Shown piece by piece: positions 39,260-46,974 of a DNA stretch of 64,000 bases. The stretch covers positions 62,001-126,000 of the forward strand of contig CAUVWY020000004.1 of assembly GCA_963555775.3 (NCBI GenBank). Direction: 5' to 3'. Position 1 is the stretch's first letter, and every line of letters starts with the position of its first letter. The notes beneath the pieces were generated by a model. The model worked only from the letters and a program-made list of their open reading frames with translations. It had not been told where the DNA came from and did no database searches. The DNA comes from JAJEDW01 sp963555775. GTDB taxonomy: Bacteria; Acidobacteriota; Terriglobia; 20CM-2-55-15. A program made the position numbers and the translations under genes.

Positions 39260-41890
39260 ATGAGCCGACTTCAAGTTAATTCTCCGCCCGGAGCGCGTTT
39301 GGTCACCCGCGTATTCGTGGTCCTTTTTCTGTTTATTCTGGCGTTCCGGGGTATCTCGGTTTATGTCGAGGACCTTTGGTTTCAGAGCGTCGGTTTTCGT
39401 TCGGTCTACTGGATTCGGATTGCGATGCAACTGGGCGCGTTCCTGGTGTTCGCCATCGCCACCGTGGCCGCGCTGTTGCTGTTGTTGCGAGTGGTAATTC
39501 CTCGGTCGGCCGACAGGCGGACGCTTCTGGAAGTCGGCGGCGAGACGATAGAGATTCCCGGAACCGCCGTGCTGAAGCGGATTGCGACGCTCGCGGCGCT
39601 GGGACTGGGTCTCATGTTCGGTTTGGCGTACAGCGTCGACTGGTCGCGATACGCCTTGTACTTGAACCAGCCGCCCCCCACGGGCCAGGTCGATCCGATC
39701 CTGGGGCGCGATTTGACTTTCTACCTGTTCACCATCCCCACCTATGACGCCTTGGGCGCCTGGTTCCTTGCGGTTGGCGTGATCGTCCTGATTGGCGGCG
39801 CCCTGATGGCGCCGCTCGACCTCGCGCAACGCTTCAAGGGCCTCTCGCTCGGACTGGCCCTGGTCCTGATGGCGCTGGCGGTGCAAACCAGCCTCAGCCG
39901 GTTTCACCTTCTTTACGCGGACAACGCACTATTTTCGGGAGTCACCTACACTGACGACGTGGCCATTCTTCCGGGCTTGCAGATCCTGGCCATCGCGCTT
40001 GCCCTGGGCGGACTGCTTGCCGCCTACAACTTCAAGGCTTGCCGAATCCGAAATCTTGCCATCGCCGCCGGAATGCCGGCTGCGGTTTACGTCGTGGCGC
40101 TGGTGTTGATTCCGGGCTATGTGACGAACTTCATCGTCCGCCCCAACGAACTGGGGAGGGAAACCCCCTATATTCGGCACAATATCGATCAGACCCGGGC
40201 GGCCTTCGGCTTGGACGATGTCGAGGAAATCGACTTCGACCTTGTGGAAAGTTCCGTGACGTTCGATCCTGAAATGCACGCGCAGACGCTCGAAAATGTC
40301 CGGCTGTGGGACTGGCGGGCCCTGCAGGCCACGCTGCAGCAGATTCAGGAAATTCGAGACTACTACGACTTCGCGGACGTGGACGTCGACCGATACGTGA
40401 TCGACGGCGAAAAACAGTCGATGATGCTGGCCACTCGTGAACTCAATCTGGGGCTCGTCCCGATCGGTTCCAACGCCTGGGTCGCCGAACGGCTGATCTA
40501 TACGCACGGTTACGGCGTCACGATGAACCCGGTCAACCGCTTTACCGACGAAGGACTGCCCGAACTGATTCTCTATGACATGCCGGTCGAGAGCGCTTCG
40601 GATTCCATTAGCGTCGAACGTCCCGAAATCTATTTCGGAGAGTTGACGGACTGGAACGTCTACGTCAATACAACGCAGCAGGAGTTCAACTATCCCGAGG
40701 GCCGGGACGGCGACAACTTCACCACGTACGAAGGCGCCGGCGGAATCCGCGTGGGTTCGTTCTTTCGGCGCCTGCTGCTGGCTTACGAAACCGGCGAACT
40801 GACGACGCTGCCCTTCGCCAACGATGTGACATCGGAAAGCCAGTTGCTGATGCGCCGCAACATACGGGAGCGGACCGAAGAGATCGCTCCGTTCCTGTTA
40901 TACGACGACGATGCCTATATCGTGGTCGGCGGCGACGGCAGGTTGTACTGGATGATGGACGCATTCACGGTCTCGGACCGTCATCCCTATTCGAATCCGG
41001 TGACCATTGCCGGGGAGCGCGTCAACTATGTCCGGAACAGCGTGAAGGTGGTTGTCGATGCCTACGACGGCACGACGACGTTCTACGTCTTCGAACCCGA
41101 CGACCCGGTGATCCAGGCCTATCGAAACGTCTTTCCTGACCTGTTCGTCGATGCGACTGACATGCTCGGTACGCTGCAGCCCCATGTCCGGTATCCCGAA
41201 TTGTTGTTCCAGATCCAGGCGCTGATCTATGCGACCTACCACGTCCAAGACGAGCAGATCTTCTACAACCGTGTGGATTTGTGGACCGTGGCGCAGCAAA
41301 GCCGGTCACAGGCGGGTTCGGACGAGATCGAACCCTATTTCGTCCTGCTGCGCTTTCCGGGAGAGGAGGAGGTGGAATTCGTTTCGATCCTTCCGTTCAC
41401 CCCGGCCAACCGGAACAACCTGATTGGATGGATGGCCGCCCGCAGCGACGGAGACGCCTACGGAACATTGCGAGCCTATAAGTTCCCCGAATCCCGGCTG
41501 ATCGAAGGCCCGCTCCAGATCGAGGCCCGAATCGATCAGGACCCCGAACTCTCATCGCAATTGAGTCTTTGGAACCAACAGGGGTCGACGGTTCTGAGGG
41601 GCAACCTGCTGGTCATCCCCCTGGATCAAATGCTCCTGTTCGTATCGCCGATATACCTCCAGGCCGAACGCAGCCCGATGCCTGAACTCCGGATCGTCGT
41701 CCTGGCGACCGAAGACCGGATGACTTACGGCGCCACGTTCGAAGAAGCGCTCCGGCTGTTGGTCGACGGGCGTGGGCCGGCCCTTGTCGATTCGCAGCTC
41801 GAACTCCCTGGCGTTGACGCCCCCTCCCCAATTCCCGTGAGTGTCGAAAGGGAAGAGTTGATTATTCGCGCCAGCCAGGCACTTGAGTAA
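39260..41890 (+). CDS. UPF0182-family large membrane protein
   Basis: 876 residues up to TAA at 41888-41890. Seven membrane helices fill residues 15-300 (RVFVVLFLFILAFRGISVYV, IAMQLGAFLVFAIATVAALL, ATLAALGLGLMFGLAYSVDW and others). A large extracytoplasmic domain follows, with the family stretches NELGRETPYIRHNIDQTR, RLIYTHGYGVTMNPVNRFTD and TYEGAGGIRVGSFFRRLLLA. The function is unknown. The reading frame continues after the TAA for 29 codons that look like the normal helical tail (KLEELAEALNALGQ) to a TAG at 41978-41980, so the stop may be premature. Confidence 0.9.
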   Translation: MSRLQVNSPPGARLVTRVFVVLFLFILAFRGISVYVEDLWFQSVGFRSVYWIRIAMQLGAFLVFAIATVAALLLLLRVVIPRSADRRTLLEVGGETIEIPGTAVLKRIATLAALGLGLMFGLAYSVDWSRYALYLNQPPPTGQVDPILGRDLTFYLFTIPTYDALGAWFLAVGVIVLIGGALMAPLDLAQRFKGLSLGLALVLMALAVQTSLSRFHLLYADNALFSGVTYTDDVAILPGLQILAIALALGGLLAAYNFKACRIRNLAIAAGMPAAVYVVALVLIPGYVTNFIVRPNELGRETPYIRHNIDQTRAAFGLDDVEEIDFDLVESSVTFDPEMHAQTLENVRLWDWRALQATLQQIQEIRDYYDFADVDVDRYVIDGEKQSMMLATRELNLGLVPIGSNAWVAERLIYTHGYGVTMNPVNRFTDEGLPELILYDMPVESASDSISVERPEIYFGELTDWNVYVNTTQQEFNYPEGRDGDNFTTYEGAGGIRVGSFFRRLLLAYETGELTTLPFANDVTSESQLLMRRNIRERTEEIAPFLLYDDDAYIVVGGDGRLYWMMDAFTVSDRHPYSNPVTIAGERVNYVRNSVKVVVDAYDGTTTFYVFEPDDPVIQAYRNVFPDLFVDATDMLGTLQPHVRYPELLFQIQALIYATYHVQDEQIFYNRVDLWTVAQQSRSQAGSDEIEPYFVLLRFPGEEEVEFVSILPFTPANRNNLIGWMAARSDGDAYGTLRAYKFPESRLIEGPLQIEARIDQDPELSSQLSLWNQQGSTVLRGNLLVIPLDQMLLFVSPIYLQAERSPMPELRIVVLATEDRMTYGATFEEALRLLVDGRGPALVDSQLELPGVDAPSPIPVSVEREELIIRASQALE

Positions 41891-42020
41891 TATCAACAAC
41901 TTACGGCCCAAGGCCGCCTTGCGGACGCAGGCAGTAAGCTGGAAGAGTTGGCCGAAGCCCTCAACGCCCTCGGCCAATAGACCCCGCAAACGGCGCGCGA
42001 GCGTTTGATGAGCAGCTTCG

Positions 42021-42917
42021 ATGAGGGCTGGAGCCACCACGATGGAGACGCCATCCGGCAAGAGGGCCGGGGATGAGAATTTTCCGGTCGGCTCCTGGCT
42101 GTTATCCGCACGCCTGCGTCCCCATATCGCCACGTTTTATGCCTATGCTCGGGCGATCGACGACATTGCCGACAACCCGGACCTGGCGGCGGCCGACAAG
42201 ATCTTACGCCTGGGCGGTTTCGCAAGGGCGGTGATTGGCGATGGTACGACCGATCCGGCCTTCCGAAAGGGGCACGACGTTCGCCGCAGCCTGGATGCGA
42301 CGCAAGTGAATCCCCGGCACTGCCTCGACCTCATCCAGGCGTTCAAACTGGATGCCACCAAGCTGCGGTATGTTGATTGGGACGATCTGCTTGGCTATTG
42401 CAATCTCTCGGCGGCGCCCGTGGGCCGCTACCTCATCGATCTGCACGGCGAGACGGTTGCGGCGTACCCGGCCAGCGATGCCCTTTGCAACGCGTTGCAG
42501 GTGCTCAACCACCTTCAGGACTGCGGGGACGATTACAGGATGCTGAACCGGGTCTACCTGCCGCTCGACTGGATGAGGGAAGCGGGCATTGGTGCCGAGG
42601 CGCTCGGCCAAGTCCGTTCGGCAACGGGCCTGCGGCGAGTGTTGGATCGATGTCTCGATGCAACCGATGGCTTGCTGGCATTGGCCGATCGGTTGCCAGG
42701 CCAGTTTCGCGACATCCGTTTTGCCATGGAAACCGCCGCGATCGTCGCCATAGCAAGGCGACTCAGCGCTGAATTGCGGCGGCGGGATCCCCTGGCCGAA
42801 CGCGTGGCGCTGACGAAGATGCAATTCGTGGAATCCAGTGTTCGCGGAATCGGGCGCCTCATGTTCCGACGGGCCTTCCGCAGGGGCCCTTCGTCGGACA
42901 CAGGCTTCACCCGGTAA
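42021..42917 (+). CDS. hpnC: HpnC, squalene/hydroxysqualene synthase component
   Basis: 298 residues (an ATG at 42042 is an alternative start). The HpnC signature is at the N-terminus: PSGKRAGDENFPVGSWLL and HIATFYAYARAIDDIADNPD with the first Asp-rich motif. The second is LNHLQDCGDDYRMLNRVYLP. YCNLSAAPVGRYLIDLHGE is the conserved middle helix. HpnC and HpnD convert farnesyl diphosphate via presqualene diphosphate to hydroxysqualene, which HpnE reduces to squalene for hopanoids. HpnD and HpnE are encoded 6 kb downstream; normally hpnCDE are contiguous. Confidence 0.93.
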   Translation: MRAGATTMETPSGKRAGDENFPVGSWLLSARLRPHIATFYAYARAIDDIADNPDLAAADKILRLGGFARAVIGDGTTDPAFRKGHDVRRSLDATQVNPRHCLDLIQAFKLDATKLRYVDWDDLLGYCNLSAAPVGRYLIDLHGETVAAYPASDALCNALQVLNHLQDCGDDYRMLNRVYLPLDWMREAGIGAEALGQVRSATGLRRVLDRCLDATDGLLALADRLPGQFRDIRFAMETAAIVAIARRLSAELRRRDPLAERVALTKMQFVESSVRGIGRLMFRRAFRRGPSSDTGFTR

Positions 42918-43122
42918 TGGTGCTGCCCGTCCGGGTTGGGCGACCCGCGGCCGGTTTCGAAACAAGTGCGTTACATGACCTTGACGGGCCGGTTCGCGGA
43001 ACGGCCGGTTTGCGCCTATGGAATCGGGGTTTTCCGGGGACACGTCTCCCCTGGGGTAGTGTCCAGGGTGAATTTGTCCTTCCAGTGAACGTCCGCGAAT
43101 TCAGTGGTTTAACCTGACAAGC

Positions 43123-43151
43123 TGGACATAGCGAGGAGATTCCTGTATAAA
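43123..43151 (+). promoter_or_regulatory. Transposase promoter (TGGACA-N17-TATAAA)
   Basis: TGGACA (43123-43128), 17 bases, TATAAA (43146-43151); both hexamers are one base from consensus. The ATG at 43159 is seven bases after the -10 box and has no Shine-Dalgarno, so the mRNA is probably leaderless. Confidence 0.55.
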
Positions 43152-43158
43152 ACGCTGA

Positions 43159-44250
43159 ATGGAGAGGACGAAATTGACCAGCCAGGAACTGTCGGAGATC
43201 GGGGTACGGCCAGTGGAGCGAAGCGAGGAAGGGCAGTATCAAGAGCAGATGAAGCGTCATCATTATCTGGGCGCACTGGCGAAGATCGGGGAGACGGTCT
43301 GGTACGTGGCCACATGGCGCGGGCAGTGGGTGGCGCAACTGAGCCTGTCGGCGTCGGCGCTGAAGTGCGGGGTTCGGGATCGATGGATCGGCTGGGACTT
43401 CCGCTCGCAGTATGGGCGGCTGAAACTGATCGCGAACAACAGTCGCTTTTTGATCCTGCCGGGCTGGAATCGGCCGAATGTGGGCTCTCGAGTGCTGTCA
43501 CGGACCGAGCGGCGGGTCGGGTCGGATTGGCGCCAACGGTTCGGTCATGGGTTGCTGCTGCTGGAAACGTTTGTGGATCCCCGGCGCTTCCATGGCGGCG
43601 TGTATCGCGCGTCGAACTGGTTGGAACTGGGACGGACCCGGGGATACCGGCGCACCCGGGACGGCTACAGCGCCGAAGCCGATGCCCCGAAGCTTGTCTT
43701 TGTGCGTCCCCTGTGCCGCGATGCGCGCGGGCAACTGACCCACCCTGGCCGGGAACATCTTCAACTCACCGGAGCCCCCAAGATCATGCTCAATGCCGCA
43801 CAGATGCGCCAACTCCCCCAGTGCTTCAAGACCATTCCCGATCCGCGCCGCGCTCAGGGACGGCGCCATCCCTTGTCGGCAGTGCTGGGCATCGCGGCGG
43901 GCGCGACGCTGTGCGGCATGCACGGCTATAAAGCCATCTCGGATTGGGCCGATGCCTTGGGGCAGAAAGCCCGCGAACGTTTTGGCTGCCGGCGGGAGAA
44001 CGGCCGCTATGTGGTTCCCAGCGAGTTTGTGATTCGGGATTGCCTGGTGCGGATTGAACCGGGGGCGCTGGACCGGGCGCTCAATGCGTGGAATCGGGCG
44101 TGGGGCGCCCCGGACGATGCGCTGGCCATGGATGGCAAGACGATGAAGAACGCCCTCGACTCGGACGGGCGTCAGACCCACATCATGAGCGTGGTCGGGC
44201 ATGAGTCGAAACGCTGCTACACCCAAAAAAAGTGGGAACCCTGCCTGTAG
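43159..44250 (+). CDS. DruA (DUF4338) domain fused to the N-terminal part of an ISAs1 transposase
   Basis: 363 residues. About residues 28-195 match DUF4338/DruA: HHYLGALAKIGETVWYV, LSLSASALKCGVRDRWIGWD, LIANNSRFLILPGWNRPNVG, LLLLETFVDPRRFHGGVYRA and the end FVRPLCRDARGQL. From residue 218 it becomes an ISAs1 transposase: CFKTIPDPRRAQGRRHPLSA, GYKAISDWADALG and the first catalytic Asp (325) in ALAMDGKTMK. The frame ends soon after KKWEPCL because of a shift at an A7 run, where the adjoining frame supplies the rest. DruA is also a subunit of the Druantia defence system, but no other Druantia gene is here. Confidence 0.8.
   Translation: MERTKLTSQELSEIGVRPVERSEEGQYQEQMKRHHYLGALAKIGETVWYVATWRGQWVAQLSLSASALKCGVRDRWIGWDFRSQYGRLKLIANNSRFLILPGWNRPNVGSRVLSRTERRVGSDWRQRFGHGLLLLETFVDPRRFHGGVYRASNWLELGRTRGYRRTRDGYSAEADAPKLVFVRPLCRDARGQLTHPGREHLQLTGAPKIMLNAAQMRQLPQCFKTIPDPRRAQGRRHPLSAVLGIAAGATLCGMHGYKAISDWADALGQKARERFGCRRENGRYVVPSEFVIRDCLVRIEPGALDRALNAWNRAWGAPDDALAMDGKTMKNALDSDGRQTHIMSVVGHESKRCYTQKKWEPCL
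44226..44232 (+). other. Slippery heptamer A AAA AAG in the transposase gene
   Basis: A AAA AAG lies exactly in phase for a -1 slip (zero-frame codons AAA 44227-44229 and AAG 44230-44232). A -1 shift moves translation into the frame that encodes the rest of the transposase. The same heptamer serves programmed frameshifting in IS1- and IS3-type elements. A one-base loss from an A8 run would look identical, so function is unproven. Confidence 0.45.
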
Positions 44251-44963
44251 CCGGCGGCGAGGAGCGCAAGCGCACGAACGAAATCGGCATGGCCGTTCCC
44301 TTGCTTCAAACCTGCGACATCGCCGGCAAGGACATCACCGGCGATGCCCTGCTGACCCAACGTGCGATCGCGCACTATTTAGTCGAGCGGGGAGCGCACT
44401 ATCATTTCACGGTCAAAGGCAACCAACCGACACTGGAACACGATATCGCGTTGCTGTTCCAAACCCGCGGACAACCCGACTTTGTCGAGGTCACGCCACC
44501 CGAGCATGGCCGCATCGAGACCCGACGCATTTGGTGTAGTACCGAACTCAACCACTACCTCGACTTTCCCCACCTGGGCCAGGTCTTTCTGATCGAGCGC
44601 GAATCCATCGACAAGAAATCCGGCGCCCTCACGTGTGAAACCGCACTGGGCATCACAAACCGCTCACCCGGCGAGGCCTCCCCCAAACGCTTACTGGCCA
44701 TCAATCGCGGACATTGGAGTATCGAAAGCGTCCATTACATCATCGACTGGAATTACGATGAGGACCGCAGTCGAATCCGCACCGGCTTCGGCCCGGAAAA
44801 CATCACCCGCCTCCGACGCTTTGCCGTCGGTATTCTCATATCCTTTCAAAAACCCGCTCAATCGATCGCCCAATCGATGCGGAGACTCTCTTTCAATACC
44901 CGTCTCGTCTTCGACTACTTGAGAATGACTCGAAATTCATCCCCCACATCATGCTCCATCTGA
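44232..44963 (+). CDS. ISAs1 transposase, C-terminal part in the -1 frame
   Basis: About 243 residues reading on from the A7 run. It carries the second catalytic Asp (38) in DIAGKDITGDALLTQ and the Glu (165) in NRGHWSIESVHYIIDWNYDE followed by DRSRIRTGFGPENI, plus GAHYHFTVKGNQPTLEHDI, all typical of ISAs1. Together with Asp325 of the first frame the DDE triad is complete, so a shifted product of about 600 residues would have an intact catalytic centre. The last few codons to TGA at 44963 lie beyond the likely IS end and come from the flanking gene. Confidence 0.8.
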   Translation: MGTLPVAGGEERKRTNEIGMAVPLLQTCDIAGKDITGDALLTQRAIAHYLVERGAHYHFTVKGNQPTLEHDIALLFQTRGQPDFVEVTPPEHGRIETRRIWCSTELNHYLDFPHLGQVFLIERESIDKKSGALTCETALGITNRSPGEASPKRLLAINRGHWSIESVHYIIDWNYDEDRSRIRTGFGPENITRLRRFAVGILISFQKPAQSIAQSMRRLSFNTRLVFDYLRMTRNSSPTSCSI

Positions 44964-45958
44964 GAACAAATTTGCCGTGGCGGCGCACGCACGCCGACTT
45001 GCGCGAAGCGTATCTCCTGATGTACGGCCAAGCCGGCAACGATGAATGGGAGTTGCGCCTGGGTGTGGACCGTGTGTTCTGGGGGGTCGCCGAATCGCGC
45101 CACCTGGTCGATATCGTCAACCAGACCGACCTGATCGAACACCCCGACGAAGAGGAAAAGCTGGGCCAGCCCATGGCCCATCTGACATGGTCGGCAGATT
45201 GGGGCGTGGCCGAAGTATTCGCGCTGCCATACCACCGCGAGCGTACGTTTCCGGGTCTCAAGGGCCGTCTGCGCAACTCTCTGGACGTCGACTATGGGAA
45301 TGCGACCTACGAGAGTTCGGCTGAAAAGTGGCATTTTGACCTTGCCGCCCGTTACAGCCACAGTTTCGGACCGCTCGATGTGGGCGTCAGCGTGTTCGAC
45401 GGTACCAGCCGCGAACCTTTCCTGCGGCCCGGCGCCAACAGCAGCGGCCGAGCCGTCCTGTTGCCCCACTACGAGCAGATCCGCCAGTTCGGTCTCGACA
45501 CCCAACTCACGCTCAGTTCGTGGTTGCTCAAGCTGGAAGTCATCCAGCGGTCCGGCGCCCGAAACCTCTTCGGCGCCGAACAGAGTTACGCCGCATTCGT
45601 CGGCGGCGCCGAATATACATTTTATTCAGTATGGGGAACCTCGGCCGACGTCAGCCTTCTGGGTGAATGGAATTACGACGGCCGGGGCCGAACGGCGAAC
45701 AATTTCTTCAACAACGATTTCTTCATTGCCACGCGGTGGGCGCCCAACGACGTCCAGGGAACGGAACTGCTCGCCAGTATCATGTTCGACGCGGTTCGTT
45801 CTTCGCGTGTCCTGACTCTCGAATTGAACCGGCGGATTACCGACCGTTGGTCGATGAGTGTCGAATCGGTCGCGCTTCCGGGGGTCGACGAAGCCGACCT
45901 CCATCATGAACTGCGGCGGGACAGCTTTGTCTCGTTCAGCCTGATCTACAACTTCTGA
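44951..45958 (+). pseudogene. Outer-membrane beta-barrel protein lacking its N-terminal part
   Basis: 335 residues from an ATG just after the IS. Strand-like alternation runs through the protein (EWELRLGVDRVFWGVAESRH, HLVDIVNQTDLIEHPDEEEK, KWHFDLAARYSHSFGPLDVG, LTLELNRRITDRWSMSVESV), and it ends SFSLIYNF with the terminal Phe of outer-membrane barrels. There is no signal peptide and the first strands are missing; the sequence starts in mid-barrel next to the IS end. The missing 5' part is not on the other side of the IS, so a deletion went with or followed insertion. The family resembles long-chain/alginate-export-like porins, but this is uncertain. Confidence 0.7.
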
Positions 45959-46974
45959 TCCGCTCGATGGGCCTTCATCAGGAAAGTCGGACTCTCCAGT
46001 TCCTGGGGGATTGAGAAGTGGACGTCCTCGTCCTCGAGAGTCAGTCCCTCTACCCCTACAGATTCCGACGACTTCAGGTGGTCGACGACGCGCAGAACAA
46101 GTTCCTCCGGCGCCGATGCCCCGGCGGTCACGCCCACCACCTCGGCGCCAGTGAGCCATTCAGGTTCGATTTCGGTTTCATCGTTAATCAGATAGGCGGG
46201 AATGGCGGCTTCCTGAATCACTTCCCTCAGTCGTTGCGAATTGGAACTGTTGGACGATCCGACCACCAGGATGACGTCAACCCGGCGCGCCAACTCCTTG
46301 ACCGCGGCCTGGCGGTTTTGAGTGGCGTAGCAGATGTCGTCTTTCGGGGGAGACATCATCCGCGGGAAACGCACGCGCAAGGCATCGACGATTTGAGCGG
46401 TGTCGTCCAGACTGAGGGTGGTCTGGGTCAGATAGACGACCTTGTCGGGATTGGCGACTTCGAGGTTTTCGACATCCTGCACCGAACTGACCAACCGCAT
46501 GGGCGCTTCGCCCATCGTACCGTCGACTTCCTCGTGGTCGGGGTGGCCAATCAAAATCAACGAGTAACCGGCCCGGGTGAAGCGAATGGCTTCCATGTGG
46601 ACCTTGGTCACCAGGGGGCAGGTGGCGTCGACCACGTAAAGACGCTTCTTCCGGGCCAGATCGCGAATCGCCGGCGACACCCCGTGGGCGCTGAAAATAC
46701 AAACCGAATCATCGGGTACTTCCTCCAGACGGTCCACAAACACGGCCCCACGGCCCCTGAGACGCTCGACGACGTGCCGATTGTGAACGATTTCGTGGAA
46801 GACGTAGATCGGCGGGGGGAGAAGTTCGAGCACCCGCTCCACGATCTCGATGGCTCGAACCACCCCGGCGCAAAAACCCCTGGGGTTGGCGAGGACAATT
46901 TTCCTCGGGGCCATCCGGCCTTTCCCTTCGGCGCCGGCGGTTGTGCCTTCCAAATGCATCCCTCGAAATCTCAT
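45946..46974 (-). CDS. ispH: IspH, 4-hydroxy-3-methylbut-2-enyl diphosphate reductase
   Basis: 342 residues from the ATG at 46974, which overlaps the dxs stop as TGATG; an in-frame ATG at 46914 with GGGAAAGG upstream would remove 20 non-conserved residues. The three [4Fe-4S] cysteines are in PRGFCAGVVRAIE, YVVDATCPLVTKVH and DDICYATQNRQAA. FSAHGVSPAIRD and VGSSNSSNSQRLREV are also typical. IspH makes IPP and DMAPP in the last step of the MEP pathway. With dxs upstream it gives the first and last MEP steps, next to squalene synthesis genes. Its end converges on and overlaps the barrel gene by 13 bases. Confidence 0.95.
   Translation of the reverse strand: MRFRGMHLEGTTAGAEGKGRMAPRKIVLANPRGFCAGVVRAIEIVERVLELLPPPIYVFHEIVHNRHVVERLRGRGAVFVDRLEEVPDDSVCIFSAHGVSPAIRDLARKKRLYVVDATCPLVTKVHMEAIRFTRAGYSLILIGHPDHEEVDGTMGEAPMRLVSSVQDVENLEVANPDKVVYLTQTTLSLDDTAQIVDALRVRFPRMMSPPKDDICYATQNRQAAVKELARRVDVILVVGSSNSSNSQRLREVIQEAAIPAYLINDETEIEPEWLTGAEVVGVTAGASAPEELVLRVVDHLKSSESVGVEGLTLEDEDVHFSIPQELESPTFLMKAHRADQKL

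Larger units (their letters stand above)
43064..44945 (+). mobile_element. ISAs1-like insertion sequence carrying a DruA (DUF4338) domain
   Basis: The element holds one promoter and a two-part transposase gene. Candidate ends are CAGGGTGAATTT (43064-43075) and, inverted, GGGGGATGAATTT (44945-44933). The match is imperfect and I see no clear target duplication, so the borders are approximate. To the right lies an outer-membrane protein gene lacking its 5' part; the left flank is a 146-base stretch after hpnC with no recognisable gene. The second transposase frame runs 18 bases past the proposed right end. Confidence 0.7.

Noticed and set aside
42917..43117. Short 66-codon frame between hpnC and the IS
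   Set aside because: No signal, motif or similarity to the broken barrel protein; it crosses the proposed IS border, so it is probably chance.
43159..44250. A Druantia defence system
   Set aside because: Only a DruA-like domain is present and it is joined to a transposase. No druB, druC, druD or large helicase druE gene is nearby.
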